DNA of 37,620 nt, taken from assembly GCA_033722675.1 (NCBI GenBank), contig JAWVYO010000011.1, forward strand, positions 1-37,620. The letters run 5' to 3'. The stretch is from DATHYU01 sp033722675. Its GTDB lineage: Bacteria > Actinomycetota > Acidimicrobiia > Spongiisociales > UBA11373. The notes below the pieces were generated by a model, which was not told the origin of the DNA, did not search any database, and was given only the letters and a program-made list of their open reading frames with translations. Positions within the stretch are counted from its first letter, which is position 1; each line of letters starts with the position of its first letter. Shown one piece after another: positions 9,017 through 17,243 of this stretch. Both the position numbers and the translations under genes were made by a program.

Positions 9017-9409
9017 TCAGGCGGACCAATGGCTCCAGCGGGTCACGTCGAAGGCGAGCACCGGGCCCTCGGGCCGTCGCCCTTCGTACTGGGGATACTT
9101 CGCCGCCAGGGCGTCGAGTGCCCGTCGACGTTCGTCGGCGTCGTCCACCAGCCGACCCGCCGCATCGGCCCGGACCCACCAGAGACGGCTCCAGTCGTCC
9201 TCGTAGTGGTCGACCAACAGACTGCACCGGGGTTCGGCGCGTAGGTTCCGGATGCGTTGGAGGTCGGTCGTCCGTTTCGGCTTGTGGTCGACCGCCACGT
9301 AGACGGTGTGGCCGACGACGGCGAAGACCACCGGAACCACGTGGGCGCCGCCGTCGGGGCGGACGGTGGCGAGGCGGGCGACCCGGGCGGCGGCGAAGCG
9401 ATCCTGCAT
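9017..9409 (-). CDS. PPOX-class protein, probable F420/flavin-binding (Rv0121-type)
   Basis: A 130-residue split-barrel protein of the pyridoxamine-phosphate-oxidase-like class. VARLATVRPDGGAHVVPVVF, then VDHKPKRTTDLQRIRNL, then SLLVDHYEDDWSRLWWVRADA are the signature blocks of the subgroup typified by M. tuberculosis Rv0121, a family annotated as probable F420-dependent. The deazaflavin or flavin is usually held by the KPKRT and WWVR regions. It lies on the same strand as the flavoprotein downstream but 80 bases away. A TACCCT hexamer eight bases upstream supports the ATG at 9409. F420 use is inferred from the family. No F420 biosynthesis gene is in the window. Confidence 0.85.
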   Translation of the reverse strand: MQDRFAAARVARLATVRPDGGAHVVPVVFAVVGHTVYVAVDHKPKRTTDLQRIRNLRAEPRCSLLVDHYEDDWSRLWWVRADAAGRLVDDADERRRALDALAAKYPQYEGRRPEGPVLAFDVTRWSHWSA

Positions 9410-9417
9410 GGCGGCGC

Positions 9418-9423
9418 AGGGTA
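9418..9423 (-). promoter_or_regulatory. -10 element for the PPOX-class gene
   Basis: TACCCT on the minus strand, eight bases before the ATG at 9409, predicting an almost leaderless transcript. Confidence 0.35.
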
Positions 9424-9478
9424 CGGAAGGATCGGCCGCCCCGTATCGTTGTGCCCCGTACCCGACCCGGATCGCTCC

Positions 9479-9859
9479 ATGCTGCTCCGCCTCATCGTGC
9501 TCGTCGCCGTGGTGGGCGCGCTGTGGCTCGCCCTCGAGCTGTCGCGGCGGCGCGTCGGCGGCCGTTCGGGGGAGGGGCTCAGGCCCGGGCTCACGTTGTT
9601 CGTCGGACCGGACTGCGCGATCTGTCCGCGTGCCAGGGAAGCCCTCGAGGCCCACGGGGCGGTGATCTACGACGCGGTGATGGCGCCGGACCCCCGGTTC
9701 TCCACCCACGGGATCCGCTCGCTGCCCACGGCGCTCGTCGCCGAGGCCGACGGGACCATCACGATGCGGCGGGCCGGTCCGACGGTCATCGCCGACGCCG
9801 GGGATCTCGTCGCCGAGCACCGCCGGATCACGCAGGACCCCCTCGAGGACCCGGTCTAG
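9479..9859 (+). CDS. membrane-anchored thioredoxin/glutaredoxin-like protein
   Basis: A 126-residue protein with an N-terminal hydrophobic helix (residues 2-20) and a short basic stretch, then a small thioredoxin fold. GLTLFVGPDCAICPRAREAL carries the redox pair Cys46-x2-Cys49. IRSLPTALV gives the conserved cis-proline after the third strand. The domain probably faces the cytosol, since the SRRR stretch right after the helix would stay inside; this is inferred by the positive-inside rule. The ATG at 9479 starts directly at the helix. The stop codon overlaps the convergent aminotransferase stop (shared CTAG). The partner is unknown. Confidence 0.75.
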   Translation: MLLRLIVLVAVVGALWLALELSRRRVGGRSGEGLRPGLTLFVGPDCAICPRAREALEAHGAVIYDAVMAPDPRFSTHGIRSLPTALVAEADGTITMRRAGPTVIADAGDLVAEHRRITQDPLEDPV

Positions 9860-11106
9860 GCGACTGCGTCCAGCCCCGTTCGCAGTCCGGCCACGATCTC
9901 GTCGATCTCGGCCTCGGTGACGACGAGCGGGGGCGACACCTGGAGCCCGCCGCCGCCGATGGCACGCGTGATCACGCCGGCGTCGCGTGCGGCGAGGGCG
10001 GCGCGTCCCGTGACGCCCTGGTCCTCGGACACGAGCTCGGGATCGATCTGGACGCCGCCGAGCACGCCGGTCCCGGCGCGGATCTCGGTCACGACGGGAT
10101 GGGCGCGGAGCGAGTCGAGGGCGTCCTCGAGGACGATCTCGAGGTCGAGCGCCCGTGCCACGAGGTGCTCCCGCTCGATGATGTCGAGGTTCACGAGGCC
10201 CGCCACGCAGGCTGCGGTGTGGCCCGAGTAGGTGTAGCCGTGCCGCCACATGACGTCCGAGCCGGGCTGCCAGAAGGGCTCGGCGACCCGGGGGGCCACG
10301 ACGACGCCGCCGAGGGGGGCGTAACCCGACGTGACCCCCTTGGCGAAGGTGATCAGGTCGGGCTCGAGGTCGAACCGCGTCGAGGCGAACCACTCGCCGA
10401 CGCGCCCGAATCCCGTGATGACCTCGTCGGCGACGAACAGCGCCCCGGCGTCGCCGACGATGCGGCGTGCCTTCTCCAGGTAGCCGGGCGGGGCAGGTCG
10501 GACGCCGCCGGCCCCGATCACCGGTTCGCAGAACAGCCCGGCGATCCGGTCGCCGCCGATCTCGTCGACGACGGCTTCGAGCGCCTCGATGGAGTCCCAC
10601 GGGATCTTCACGATGCCCTCGACGAGCGGGCCGTGGCGGGCCCGGTTCGGCTCCATGCCCGCCAGGCTGGTGCCCGACGCGTGCATCCCGTGGTACGCCC
10701 AGTCGCGCACGACGAAATAGGTGCGCTGGGGCTGGCCGATCTCGTCGAAGTACCGACGCGCCAGCTTGAGCGCCGTGTCGATGGCGTCGGAGCCGCCCGA
10801 CGCCAGGAAGACCTTCGATCCGGGGTCCGGTGCCAGCGATGCGATGCGGTCGGCGAGATCCATCGCCGGCCGGGTCGCGAAGTCGGCGAACACGTGATAG
10901 GCGTGGAGGTGCCGCATCTGGTCGGCGACGGCGTCGGCGATCTCGGTGCGGCCGTAGCCCACGTTGGTGAGCCACAGGCTGGCCGTGGCGTCGACGTAGC
11001 GGTTGCCGGCCGTGTCGTAGACGCACGAGCCCTCGCCGCGCTCGATCACGAACTCGTGGCCGTCGACGAGGCCCATCGATGCGAAGGGGTGCCAGAGCGC
11101 GCCCAT
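9856..11106 (-). CDS. class III (omega) aminotransferase
   Basis: A 416-residue PLP aminotransferase of the ornithine/4-aminobutyrate/adenosylmethionine-8-amino-7-oxononanoate class. Evidence is LWHPFASMG at the N-terminus (the aromatic-His-Pro-Phe motif shared with BioA and omega-transaminases), YVDATASLWLTNVGYG, and SGGSDAIDTALKLAR for phosphate binding. LFVADEVITGFGRVGEWFA has Asp227 for the PLP nitrogen, and ITFAKGVTSGYAPLGG has the Schiff-base Lys256. The substrate cannot be read; close relatives use beta-alanine, putrescine, amines or pyruvate. It is monocistronic. A TAGGCT hexamer six bases upstream of the ATG gives a leaderless start. Its 3' end meets the thioredoxin-like gene. Confidence 0.9.
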   Translation of the reverse strand: MGALWHPFASMGLVDGHEFVIERGEGSCVYDTAGNRYVDATASLWLTNVGYGRTEIADAVADQMRHLHAYHVFADFATRPAMDLADRIASLAPDPGSKVFLASGGSDAIDTALKLARRYFDEIGQPQRTYFVVRDWAYHGMHASGTSLAGMEPNRARHGPLVEGIVKIPWDSIEALEAVVDEIGGDRIAGLFCEPVIGAGGVRPAPPGYLEKARRIVGDAGALFVADEVITGFGRVGEWFASTRFDLEPDLITFAKGVTSGYAPLGGVVVAPRVAEPFWQPGSDVMWRHGYTYSGHTAACVAGLVNLDIIEREHLVARALDLEIVLEDALDSLRAHPVVTEIRAGTGVLGGVQIDPELVSEDQGVTGRAALAARDAGVITRAIGGGGLQVSPPLVVTEAEIDEIVAGLRTGLDAVA

Positions 11107-11112
11107 GGGGCG

Positions 11113-11118
11113 AGCCTA
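11113..11118 (-). promoter_or_regulatory. -10 element for a leaderless aminotransferase start
   Basis: TAGGCT on the minus strand exactly six bases before the ATG at 11106, in the 28-base gap after the zwf stop. Confidence 0.45.
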
Positions 11119-11134
11119 CCGACCCGTTCGGCGG

Positions 11135-12565
11135 CTACGACCGGGTCGCCGCCCAGCCCCCGCCGGCCACGAGCGCCTCGGCACCGGCGGGCCCCCAGGT
11201 GCCGGCCTCGTAGGTCTCCGGCTCGATGTCGAGATCGAGGATGGGGTCGTACAGGCGCCACGACGCCTCCACCCAGTCGGAGCGGACGAAGTGCGTCTGG
11301 TCGCCGCGGACGACGTCCCGCAGGAGCGTGCTGTACGCCTCGGGGACGTCGCCGAAGCGGCTGGCGTAGTCGAAGCGCAGCGGCACCACCTCGACGTCGG
11401 AGGTGCCCGGGACCTTGACGTCGATGTCGAGACGGAACCCCTCGTCGGGCTGGAGCCGCAGGTACAGCACGTCGCCGTGCGCCGGGCACTCGTCCGCCTC
11501 GCCGTGGAAGTAGCAGACGGGCGGCTCCTTGAACGTGACGACCACCTCGGTCACCCGTTCGGGGAGGGCCTTGCCGGTGCGCAGGTAGAAGGGGACGCCC
11601 TGCCAGCGCCAGTTGTCGACGAAGGCCTCGATCGCGGCGTACGTCGGGGTCGCCGAGTCGTCGGGCACGCGGTCGAGCTCCCGGTAGCCGGGAACGTCGC
11701 GGCCGTCGGTCCGGCCCGACGTGTACTGGCCGAAGACCACCCGGTCGGGGTCGATCGCCCGCACCGACTTCAGGACCTTCACCTTCTCGTCGCGCACGTC
11801 GTCGGCGTCCACGGTGGTCGGCGCCTCCATGGCGATCAGCGAGAGCACCTGCGTGAGATGGTTCTGGATCATGTCGCGCACGACCCCCGCCTCGTCGTAG
11901 TACCCGCCCCGGGTGCCGACGTCGACCGACTCGGCCACGGTGATCTCGACGCGGGCGATCCGGTCGCGGTTCCACGCCCCCTCGAAGAGGGGGTTGGTGA
12001 ACCGGAACACGAGCAGGTTCTGGACCGTCTCCTTGCCGAGATAGTGGTCGATGCGGAACACCTGGGACTCGTCGAAGGAGGCGTGGACGGTCTCGTTGAG
12101 CGCCCGCGCCGAGTCGATGTCGTGGCCGAAGGGCTTCTCGATGACGAGCCGCGTCCACCCGGGACCGTCGTCCAGTCCGGCGGCGGCCAGACGCTCGATC
12201 GCGGTGGGGAACACCGGGGGAGGGAGGGCGAGGTAGAAGGCGCGGTTGCCGGGGAGATCGTGGTCGTCCTCGATCTCGGATATGCGCCGGGCCAGCGCGT
12301 CGTAGTCGTCGTCGCGGCCCACCGGCTGGTAGTGGACGTGGTGGTCGCACCACTCCGACGCGTCCTCGAACCCGGCGTCGACGAGCGCTTCGCGTGCTGC
12401 GGACCGGAACTGCTCGTCGTCCCAGTCCGACGTCGCGACGCCCAGCACGACCGCCCGGGCGTCGTCGTCGGCCATCATCCGGTAGATGGCCGGGAACAAC
12501 TTGCGGCGCGCGAGGTCACCGGTGGCGCCGAAGATCACGAACAGGTGCGGTGGCAGATGGGTCAT
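11135..12565 (-). CDS. zwf: glucose-6-phosphate 1-dehydrogenase
   Basis: Oxidises glucose 6-phosphate to 6-phosphogluconolactone and reduces NADP+, the entry to the oxidative pentose phosphate pathway. The 476 residues are close to the family norm (about 480-510). FVIFGATGDLARRKLFPA (9-26) is the coenzyme motif, EKPFG lies at 143-147, and the active-site signature RIDHYLGKE is at 171-179, with WQGVPFYLRTGK further on. The ATG overlaps the gnd stop by four bases (ATGA), so zwf is translated after gnd. The assembly factor opcA, often beside actinobacterial zwf, and a lactonase are not in this window. Confidence 0.97.
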   Translation of the reverse strand: MTHLPPHLFVIFGATGDLARRKLFPAIYRMMADDDARAVVLGVATSDWDDEQFRSAAREALVDAGFEDASEWCDHHVHYQPVGRDDDYDALARRISEIEDDHDLPGNRAFYLALPPPVFPTAIERLAAAGLDDGPGWTRLVIEKPFGHDIDSARALNETVHASFDESQVFRIDHYLGKETVQNLLVFRFTNPLFEGAWNRDRIARVEITVAESVDVGTRGGYYDEAGVVRDMIQNHLTQVLSLIAMEAPTTVDADDVRDEKVKVLKSVRAIDPDRVVFGQYTSGRTDGRDVPGYRELDRVPDDSATPTYAAIEAFVDNWRWQGVPFYLRTGKALPERVTEVVVTFKEPPVCYFHGEADECPAHGDVLYLRLQPDEGFRLDIDVKVPGTSDVEVVPLRFDYASRFGDVPEAYSTLLRDVVRGDQTHFVRSDWVEASWRLYDPILDLDIEPETYEAGTWGPAGAEALVAGGGWAATRS

Positions 12566-14007
12566 GCGTCGTAGGTGCCCGACGACACGTCGCCGCCGGT
12601 GCCCGTCCAGTTCGTGTGGAAGTGCTCACCGCGGGGCCGATCGGTTCGCTCGTAGGTGTGGGCGCCGAAGTAGTCGCGCTGTGCCTGGATGAGGTTGGCG
12701 GGGAGGCGCTCCGTCCGATAGCCGTCGTAGAAGGCCAGCGCGGTCGCATAGGCGGGCACGGGGATGCCGGCCGCGACGGCCCGGCCGACGGTGCGTCGCC
12801 ACCCGGGCTGGGCGGCGTCGATCGCCTCCTGGAACCAGGGGTCGAGGAGGAGGTTGTCGAGATCGGGGTCGCGGCCGAAGGCATCGCGGATCTCGTCGAG
12901 GAAGTGCGCTCGGATGATGCAGCCCTCCCGCCACAGCAGCGCGATGCCGCCGTAGTCGAGGTCCCAGTCGTGGGTCCCGGCCGCCTCACGCAGCAGCATG
13001 AACCCCTGGGCGTAGGAGACGAGCTTCGAGGCGAAGAGGGCGTGCTCGAGGTCGGCGACGACCTGGTCGGGATCGTCGGTGACGGTCGGATCGGGCCCCG
13101 TGAGGATCGACGATGCGTGCACCCGCTGGTCCTTCAGCGAGGACACGATCCTGGCGAACACCGCCTCGGCGACGAGCGTGACCGGCATCCCCTCGTCGAG
13201 GGCCGAGATCGCCGTCCACTTCCCCGTGCCCTTCTGGCCCGCCCGGTCGAGGATGCGGTCGACGAGGGGCTCGCCGTCCTCGCGGAATCGCATGATGTCG
13301 GCGGTGATCTCCACGAGATAGCTCTCGAGACGCCCGTCGTTCCACGAGGAGAACACGTCGCCGATGGCGTCGTGATCCATGCCGAGTCCCACCCGCATGA
13401 GGTGATAGGCCTCGGCGATCACCTGCATGTCGCCGTACTCGATCCCGTTGTGGACCATCTTCACGAAATGGCCGGCTCCGTCGGAGCCGACCCAGTCGCA
13501 GCACGGGGTGCCGTCGTCCACCTTCGCGGCGACGGCCTGGAGGATCTCCCGAACGTGCGGCCACGCCTCGGGGGAGCCGCCGGGCATGATCGAGGGGCCG
13601 TGGCGGGCTCCCTCCTCGCCGCCCGACACGCCGGTGCCGACGAAGCGGAGCCCGGCCGCCTCCAGCTCCTCGGTGCGCCGGATCGTGTCCTCGAAATGGG
13701 AGTTGCCGCCGTCGACGAGGATGTCGCCCTCGTCGAGGTGCGGCCGCAGCTGCTCGATGACCGTGTCCACCACGGGTCCGGCCTTCACCATCAGCATGAT
13801 CCGGCGGGGTCGCTCCAGGGACGAGACCAGCTCCTCGAGATCGGTCGTGCCGACGATCGATGCGTCCGCGGCGGGCCCGGCGAGGAACTCCTCGGTGACC
13901 GACGTGGTGCGGTTGTAGACGGCGACGGTGTAGCCGTGGTCGGCCATGTTGAGGGCGAGGTTCTGGCCCATCACGGCGAGTCCGACGAGTCCGATGTCGG
14001 CGGTCAT
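12562..14007 (-). CDS. gnd: 6-phosphogluconate dehydrogenase, decarboxylating (long form)
   Basis: Converts 6-phosphogluconate to ribulose 5-phosphate and CO2 with reduction of NADP+. At 481 residues this is the long, dimeric type rather than the about 300-residue form common in many actinomycetes. The coenzyme loop GLAVMGQNLALN (9-20) and YNRTTS (31-36, Arg after Asn, the pattern of NADP-preferring enzymes) are visible. SDGAGHFVKMVHNGIEYGD holds the catalytic Lys183 and Glu190. VDGGNSHFEDT and the C-terminal tail with ALAFYDGYRTERLPANLIQAQRDYFGAHTYER are complete. It is the first gene of gnd-zwf. A TAGGGT hexamer at 14034-14039 (minus) is the likely promoter -10. Confidence 0.97.
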   Translation of the reverse strand: MTADIGLVGLAVMGQNLALNMADHGYTVAVYNRTTSVTEEFLAGPAADASIVGTTDLEELVSSLERPRRIMLMVKAGPVVDTVIEQLRPHLDEGDILVDGGNSHFEDTIRRTEELEAAGLRFVGTGVSGGEEGARHGPSIMPGGSPEAWPHVREILQAVAAKVDDGTPCCDWVGSDGAGHFVKMVHNGIEYGDMQVIAEAYHLMRVGLGMDHDAIGDVFSSWNDGRLESYLVEITADIMRFREDGEPLVDRILDRAGQKGTGKWTAISALDEGMPVTLVAEAVFARIVSSLKDQRVHASSILTGPDPTVTDDPDQVVADLEHALFASKLVSYAQGFMLLREAAGTHDWDLDYGGIALLWREGCIIRAHFLDEIRDAFGRDPDLDNLLLDPWFQEAIDAAQPGWRRTVGRAVAAGIPVPAYATALAFYDGYRTERLPANLIQAQRDYFGAHTYERTDRPRGEHFHTNWTGTGGDVSSGTYDA

Positions 14008-14033
14008 GGAGGTCCCTGGTCGACGTCGAGCGC

Positions 14034-14039
14034 ACCCTA
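14034..14039 (-). promoter_or_regulatory. probable -10 of the gnd-zwf promoter
   Basis: TAGGGT on the minus strand, 26 bases before the gnd ATG, followed by an A/G-rich GGGACCTCC stretch near the start. It lies in the 46-base gap after the M1 peptidase gene. Confidence 0.35.
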
Positions 14040-14053
14040 TCGCAGCGGGGTCC

Positions 14054-15499
14054 TCAGCCCGTGGGGAGCGGGGGCATCTCGGGGTCGTACAGCCACGGTT
14101 CCAGGACGGGGCGAACGTCGAGCCCCGCCACCTCGCTCGCCAGGGCGAGGAAGTCGTCGGTCGAGGCCGACCCGCCCGAGTACCGGTCGACGTAGGTCCG
14201 CAGGACGTCGAAGAAGGCGTCGTCACCGATCTCGGCTCGCAGGGCGTGGAGCACGAGGCCGCCGCGGTCGTAGACGCTCGGCGCGAAGAGCGACGCCGGT
14301 CCCGGGTCACCCGGCGCCACGCGGCCGGCGCGGTTCATCGACCCGTAGGCCCCTTCGATCGTCGCCCGGGCCGCCTCCGGTGACACCGTCCGCTCGATCC
14401 AGAGCCACTCGGCGTAGGTGGCGAACCCCTCGTTCAGCCAGATGTCCCCCCAGGTCGCCGGGCTCACCGCATCCCCGAACCACTGATGGGCGACCTCGTG
14501 GACCACCACGATCTCGAAGATCGAGGTGTCGCCGAAGATGCTGAGCGTCGGGTTCTCGAGGGCGCCCGGGAAGTCGGGGACGACGATGTGCCCGTACTCG
14601 TCGTAGGGGAAGGGACCGAGCACCTCGGCGAGGAGGTCGACCACGTCGGGTGCGATGGCGAAGGCCGACGGCGGGTCGGCGGCGAGCGACGGGGGAAGGT
14701 AGTCGCGGTAGAGGACGCCCCCGACGGTCCCGTGGTCGACCCGGACGTGGTCGCCCACGACGACGGTCGCCAGATAGGTGGCGGTGGGCACGTCGAGGTC
14801 GTAGACGAAGGTCGCCGAGCCCGCCTCCTCCGAGGCGTCGACGAGCCGACCCGGCGCCACGGCGGTGGTACCGGCGGGGACGACGAGCGTGAATCGGAAG
14901 GTCGCCTTGTCGGTCGGGTGGTCGTTGGCCGGGAACCACAGCCGCGCCCCGTCGGGCTCGCCGATCACGTAGATGGTCCCCTCCGACTCGATCCACCCGT
15001 TGCGGAGGCCCAGCGGCGCGAAGGCGTTGGAGGTCGGTGCCCCGGCGTAGTCCACCGTCACGGTGAACTCGGATCCCTCGGGGAGGGGACGGTCGGGGAC
15101 CACCGTGAGCTCGCCGTCGCGACGATCGTGGCCGGCGGCGACGCCGTCCACCGTCACCGACTCGACCACGAGGCCGACCAGGTCGAGGTTGAAGGAGGCC
15201 AGGGGGAGGGTGGCGGTGGCGGCGATCGTGGCCGCGGCGTCGACGGTCCCCGTCGCCGGATCGATGGCGAGCTCGAGGTCGTAGTGGCCCACGTCGTATC
15301 CACCGTTGCCCAGGCCGGGGTAGTAGGGGTCGCCGACCCCCGCCGCGCCGGCGACCGGCTCGCCGGCGACGGCGGTCGTGGACGACGACGGGACGGCGGT
15401 GACGGTCGTGGACGGCCCGGCGGACCCCGACGAGCAGGCCGCGGCGAGGAGGAGTGACGCGGTCGCCGCGGTCAGGAGTCGGTGGGGGAGGCGGCGCAT
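14054..15499 (-). CDS. M1-family metallopeptidase, lipoprotein
   Basis: A zinc aminopeptidase-type protein exported as a lipoprotein. The N-terminus MRRLPHR is followed by a hydrophobic helix and the lipobox-like LAAAC (Cys22), then a Ser/Thr/Gly/Ala linker to about residue 55. The M1 N-terminal beta domain comes next. The substrate loop reads GALEN (312-316; family consensus GxMEN). Zinc ligands are HEVAH (His334, His338) and Glu357 in WLNEG. At 481 residues it ends soon after the catalytic domain and lacks the long helical C-terminal domain of PepN, like other compact bacterial M1 proteins. A TAGCCT hexamer seven bases before the ATG indicates a near-leaderless start. The peptide substrate is unknown. 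Confidence 0.92.
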   Translation of the reverse strand: MRRLPHRLLTAATASLLLAAACSSGSAGPSTTVTAVPSSSTTAVAGEPVAGAAGVGDPYYPGLGNGGYDVGHYDLELAIDPATGTVDAAATIAATATLPLASFNLDLVGLVVESVTVDGVAAGHDRRDGELTVVPDRPLPEGSEFTVTVDYAGAPTSNAFAPLGLRNGWIESEGTIYVIGEPDGARLWFPANDHPTDKATFRFTLVVPAGTTAVAPGRLVDASEEAGSATFVYDLDVPTATYLATVVVGDHVRVDHGTVGGVLYRDYLPPSLAADPPSAFAIAPDVVDLLAEVLGPFPYDEYGHIVVPDFPGALENPTLSIFGDTSIFEIVVVHEVAHQWFGDAVSPATWGDIWLNEGFATYAEWLWIERTVSPEAARATIEGAYGSMNRAGRVAPGDPGPASLFAPSVYDRGGLVLHALRAEIGDDAFFDVLRTYVDRYSGGSASTDDFLALASEVAGLDVRPVLEPWLYDPEMPPLPTG

Positions 15500-15506
15500 C
15501 GGATCC

Positions 15507-15512
15507 AGGCTA
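15507..15512 (-). promoter_or_regulatory. -10 element for the M1 peptidase gene
   Basis: TAGCCT on the minus strand, seven bases before the ATG at 15499. It lies just beyond the hairpin that ends the leuA transcript. Confidence 0.4.
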
Positions 15513-15513
15513 C

Positions 15514-15546
15514 GGGAGGGGTACCCGGGGAACGAGCACCCCTCCC
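15514..15546 (-). terminator. hairpin behind leuA, likely transcript end
   Basis: A perfect 9-base stem, GGGAGGGGT (15514-15522) with ACCCCTCCC (15538-15546) and a 15-base loop, lies 14 bases downstream of the leuA stop. No U tract follows, so it is either an intrinsic terminator of the GC-rich U-less kind or a processing and stability hairpin. An overlapping alternative pairing exists between the CCGGGGAAC part of its loop and GTTCCCGG nearer leuA. Confidence 0.5.
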
Positions 15547-15560
15547 GGAGGGTTCCCGGA

Positions 15561-17099
15561 TCAGTCGCCGTCGGTCACGGCGGCTTCGAGCACCCGCTTG
15601 GCCGCCTTGTTGAGGGCGGCGACGAAGGCGAGGGCCGAACCCTCCACCACGTCGCTCGAGACGCCCCGTCCCGAGTACGTCGATCCGCCCATGCGGATGA
15701 CCACGTTCACCGTCGCCATCGCGTCGGCACCCGCGGTGATCGGGTCGACCCGGTAGTCGACGAGCGTCGCCTCGACACCGAACGCCTTGCGAAGCGCTCC
15801 GAACGCCGCATCGACCATGCCGTCGCCTTCGGCGCCGTACTCGAGCGTCAGGCCGCGCGACTCGATCTTGACGGTGGCCGACGGGGGCACCTCCCCGCCG
15901 CCTGCCACCTGGAGCCCGACGAGGCGCATGATCTCGTCGGCCTCGACCGAGGCTGCGTCGACGATGGCGCGGATCCCCGCCTCGCCGATCTCGCCCTTCA
16001 GGTCGGCGATGTGCTTGAAGCGCTGGAAGGCGGCCTCGAAGTCGTCGTCCTCGAGCACGATGCCCAGCTTGTCGAGGGCGTCGCCGAATCCCGCCCGGCC
16101 CGAGTGCTTGCCGAGGACGATCGTGGATCCCGCCTGGCCGACGGTGGCGGGGTCCATGATCTCGTAGGTCGTCCGCTCCCTGAGCACCCCGTGCTGGTGG
16201 ATGCCCGACTCGTGGCCGAAGGCGTTGCGGCCCACGACCGCCTTGTTGTACTGCACCGGATACGCGGTGAGGCGGGACACGAGCCGGGAGGTCTCGAACA
16301 GCTCGGTCGTCTCCACGCCGACGTCGAGGCCGAAGTGGTCCTGGCGGGTCTTGAGCGCCATGACGACCTCTTCGATCGACGTGTTGCCGGCCCGTTCGCC
16401 GATGCCGTTGATGGCGCCCTCGACCTGGCGGGCGCCGTTCTCGACCCCGGCGAGGGAGTTGGCGACGGCGAGGCCCAGGTCGTTGTGGCAGTGCGTCGAC
16501 ACGACGACGTCGTCGCGGTCGCCCACGACCTCGTCGACCACCCGCCGGATGAGCGCCCCGAAGTCGGCGGGGGTGGCGTAGCCCACCGTGTCGGGGATGT
16601 TGATCGTGGTCGCCCCGTTCTCCACGGCGATCCGGCAGACCTCGATGAGGAAGTCGTGGTCCGTCCGCGTGGCGTCCTGGGGTGAGAACTCGACGTCCTC
16701 GCAGAGGGACCGGGCGTGGGCGACGCCCTCGGCCACGGCGCGACGCACCTCGTCGTGGCCCATCTTCAGCATGTGCTCCATGTGCACCTGGGAGGTGGAC
16801 AGGAAGACGTGGATGCGGGGGTGGGCGGCGTCCCGGACGGCTTCCCAGCAGCGGTCGATGTCCTCGGGCAACGCGCGGGCGAGCCCGGCGATCACCGGCC
16901 CCTCCACCTCGCGCGCGATGCGCTGCACGGCGGCGAAGTCCCCGTCCGAAGAGGCCGGGAACCCCGCCTCGAGTACATCGACGCGCAGCGTGGCCAGCTG
17001 ATGGGCGATGGCCACCTTGTCGTCGGCGTCGAGGGCGATCCCGGGCGACTGCTCGCCGTCGCGCAGGGTGGTGTCGAAGATGCGTACTCGGTCGGTCAT
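15561..17099 (-). CDS. leuA: 2-isopropylmalate synthase
   Basis: Condenses 2-oxoisovalerate with acetyl-CoA, the first committed step to leucine. It has 512 residues. The DRE-TIM barrel opens with RIFDTTLRDGEQSPGI (6-21). TINIPDTVGYATP and STHCHNDLGLAVANSLAG carry the metal-binding His pair, followed by GNTSIEEVVMAL. The C-terminal part (about 390-512) is the LeuA allosteric domain with GEGDGMVDAAF-like spacing, which implies leucine feedback. Length and motifs fit the LeuA1 class rather than the longer (about 600-residue) form common in streptomycetes and mycobacteria. Citramalate synthase is a less likely alternative. A GGAGG lies eight bases before the ATG. It follows ilvBN on the same strand, but leuB, leuCD and ilvC are absent here. 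Confidence 0.95.
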   Translation of the reverse strand: MTDRVRIFDTTLRDGEQSPGIALDADDKVAIAHQLATLRVDVLEAGFPASSDGDFAAVQRIAREVEGPVIAGLARALPEDIDRCWEAVRDAAHPRIHVFLSTSQVHMEHMLKMGHDEVRRAVAEGVAHARSLCEDVEFSPQDATRTDHDFLIEVCRIAVENGATTINIPDTVGYATPADFGALIRRVVDEVVGDRDDVVVSTHCHNDLGLAVANSLAGVENGARQVEGAINGIGERAGNTSIEEVVMALKTRQDHFGLDVGVETTELFETSRLVSRLTAYPVQYNKAVVGRNAFGHESGIHQHGVLRERTTYEIMDPATVGQAGSTIVLGKHSGRAGFGDALDKLGIVLEDDDFEAAFQRFKHIADLKGEIGEAGIRAIVDAASVEADEIMRLVGLQVAGGGEVPPSATVKIESRGLTLEYGAEGDGMVDAAFGALRKAFGVEATLVDYRVDPITAGADAMATVNVVIRMGGSTYSGRGVSSDVVEGSALAFVAALNKAAKRVLEAAVTDGD

Positions 17100-17162
17100 C
17101 GTGGTTCCTCCGGTTCGGGGGTGGGGCCGGGGCCCCGGGGCGGGTGCTCGGGGAGGGCCGGG

Positions 17163-17243
17163 TCAGCCGGTGTGGCCGCCCGGCCCCCGAAGGGCGAGCG
17201 CCTCCCACACGACCGGTTCGATGGCCTGGGGCGGGACCAGCAT
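17163..17243 (-). CDS. possible 26-residue peptide coupled to ilvN, upstream of leuA
   Basis: A short open frame, MLVPPQAIEPVVWEALALRG continuing for six residues (GPGGHT plus G) to a TGA. Its ATG shares one base with the ilvN stop (TGATG), so ribosomes finishing ilvN could reinitiate here. Seven of 26 residues are Leu, Ile or Val. It is followed by about 60 bases of very GC-rich DNA, including the perfect palindrome CCGGGGCCCCGG (17127-17138), before the leuA ribosome site. It could be a leader peptide for leuA, a real small protein, or chance. Nothing beyond position and composition supports it. Confidence 0.3.
   Translation of the reverse strand: MLVPPQAIEPVVWEALALRGPGGHTG

Noticed and set aside
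11128..11155. Inverted repeat GGCGGC/GCCGCC at the end of zwf.
   Set aside because: Short stem with a 12-base loop, no U tract, and it overlaps the zwf stop codon. Such pairings are common by chance in this DNA.
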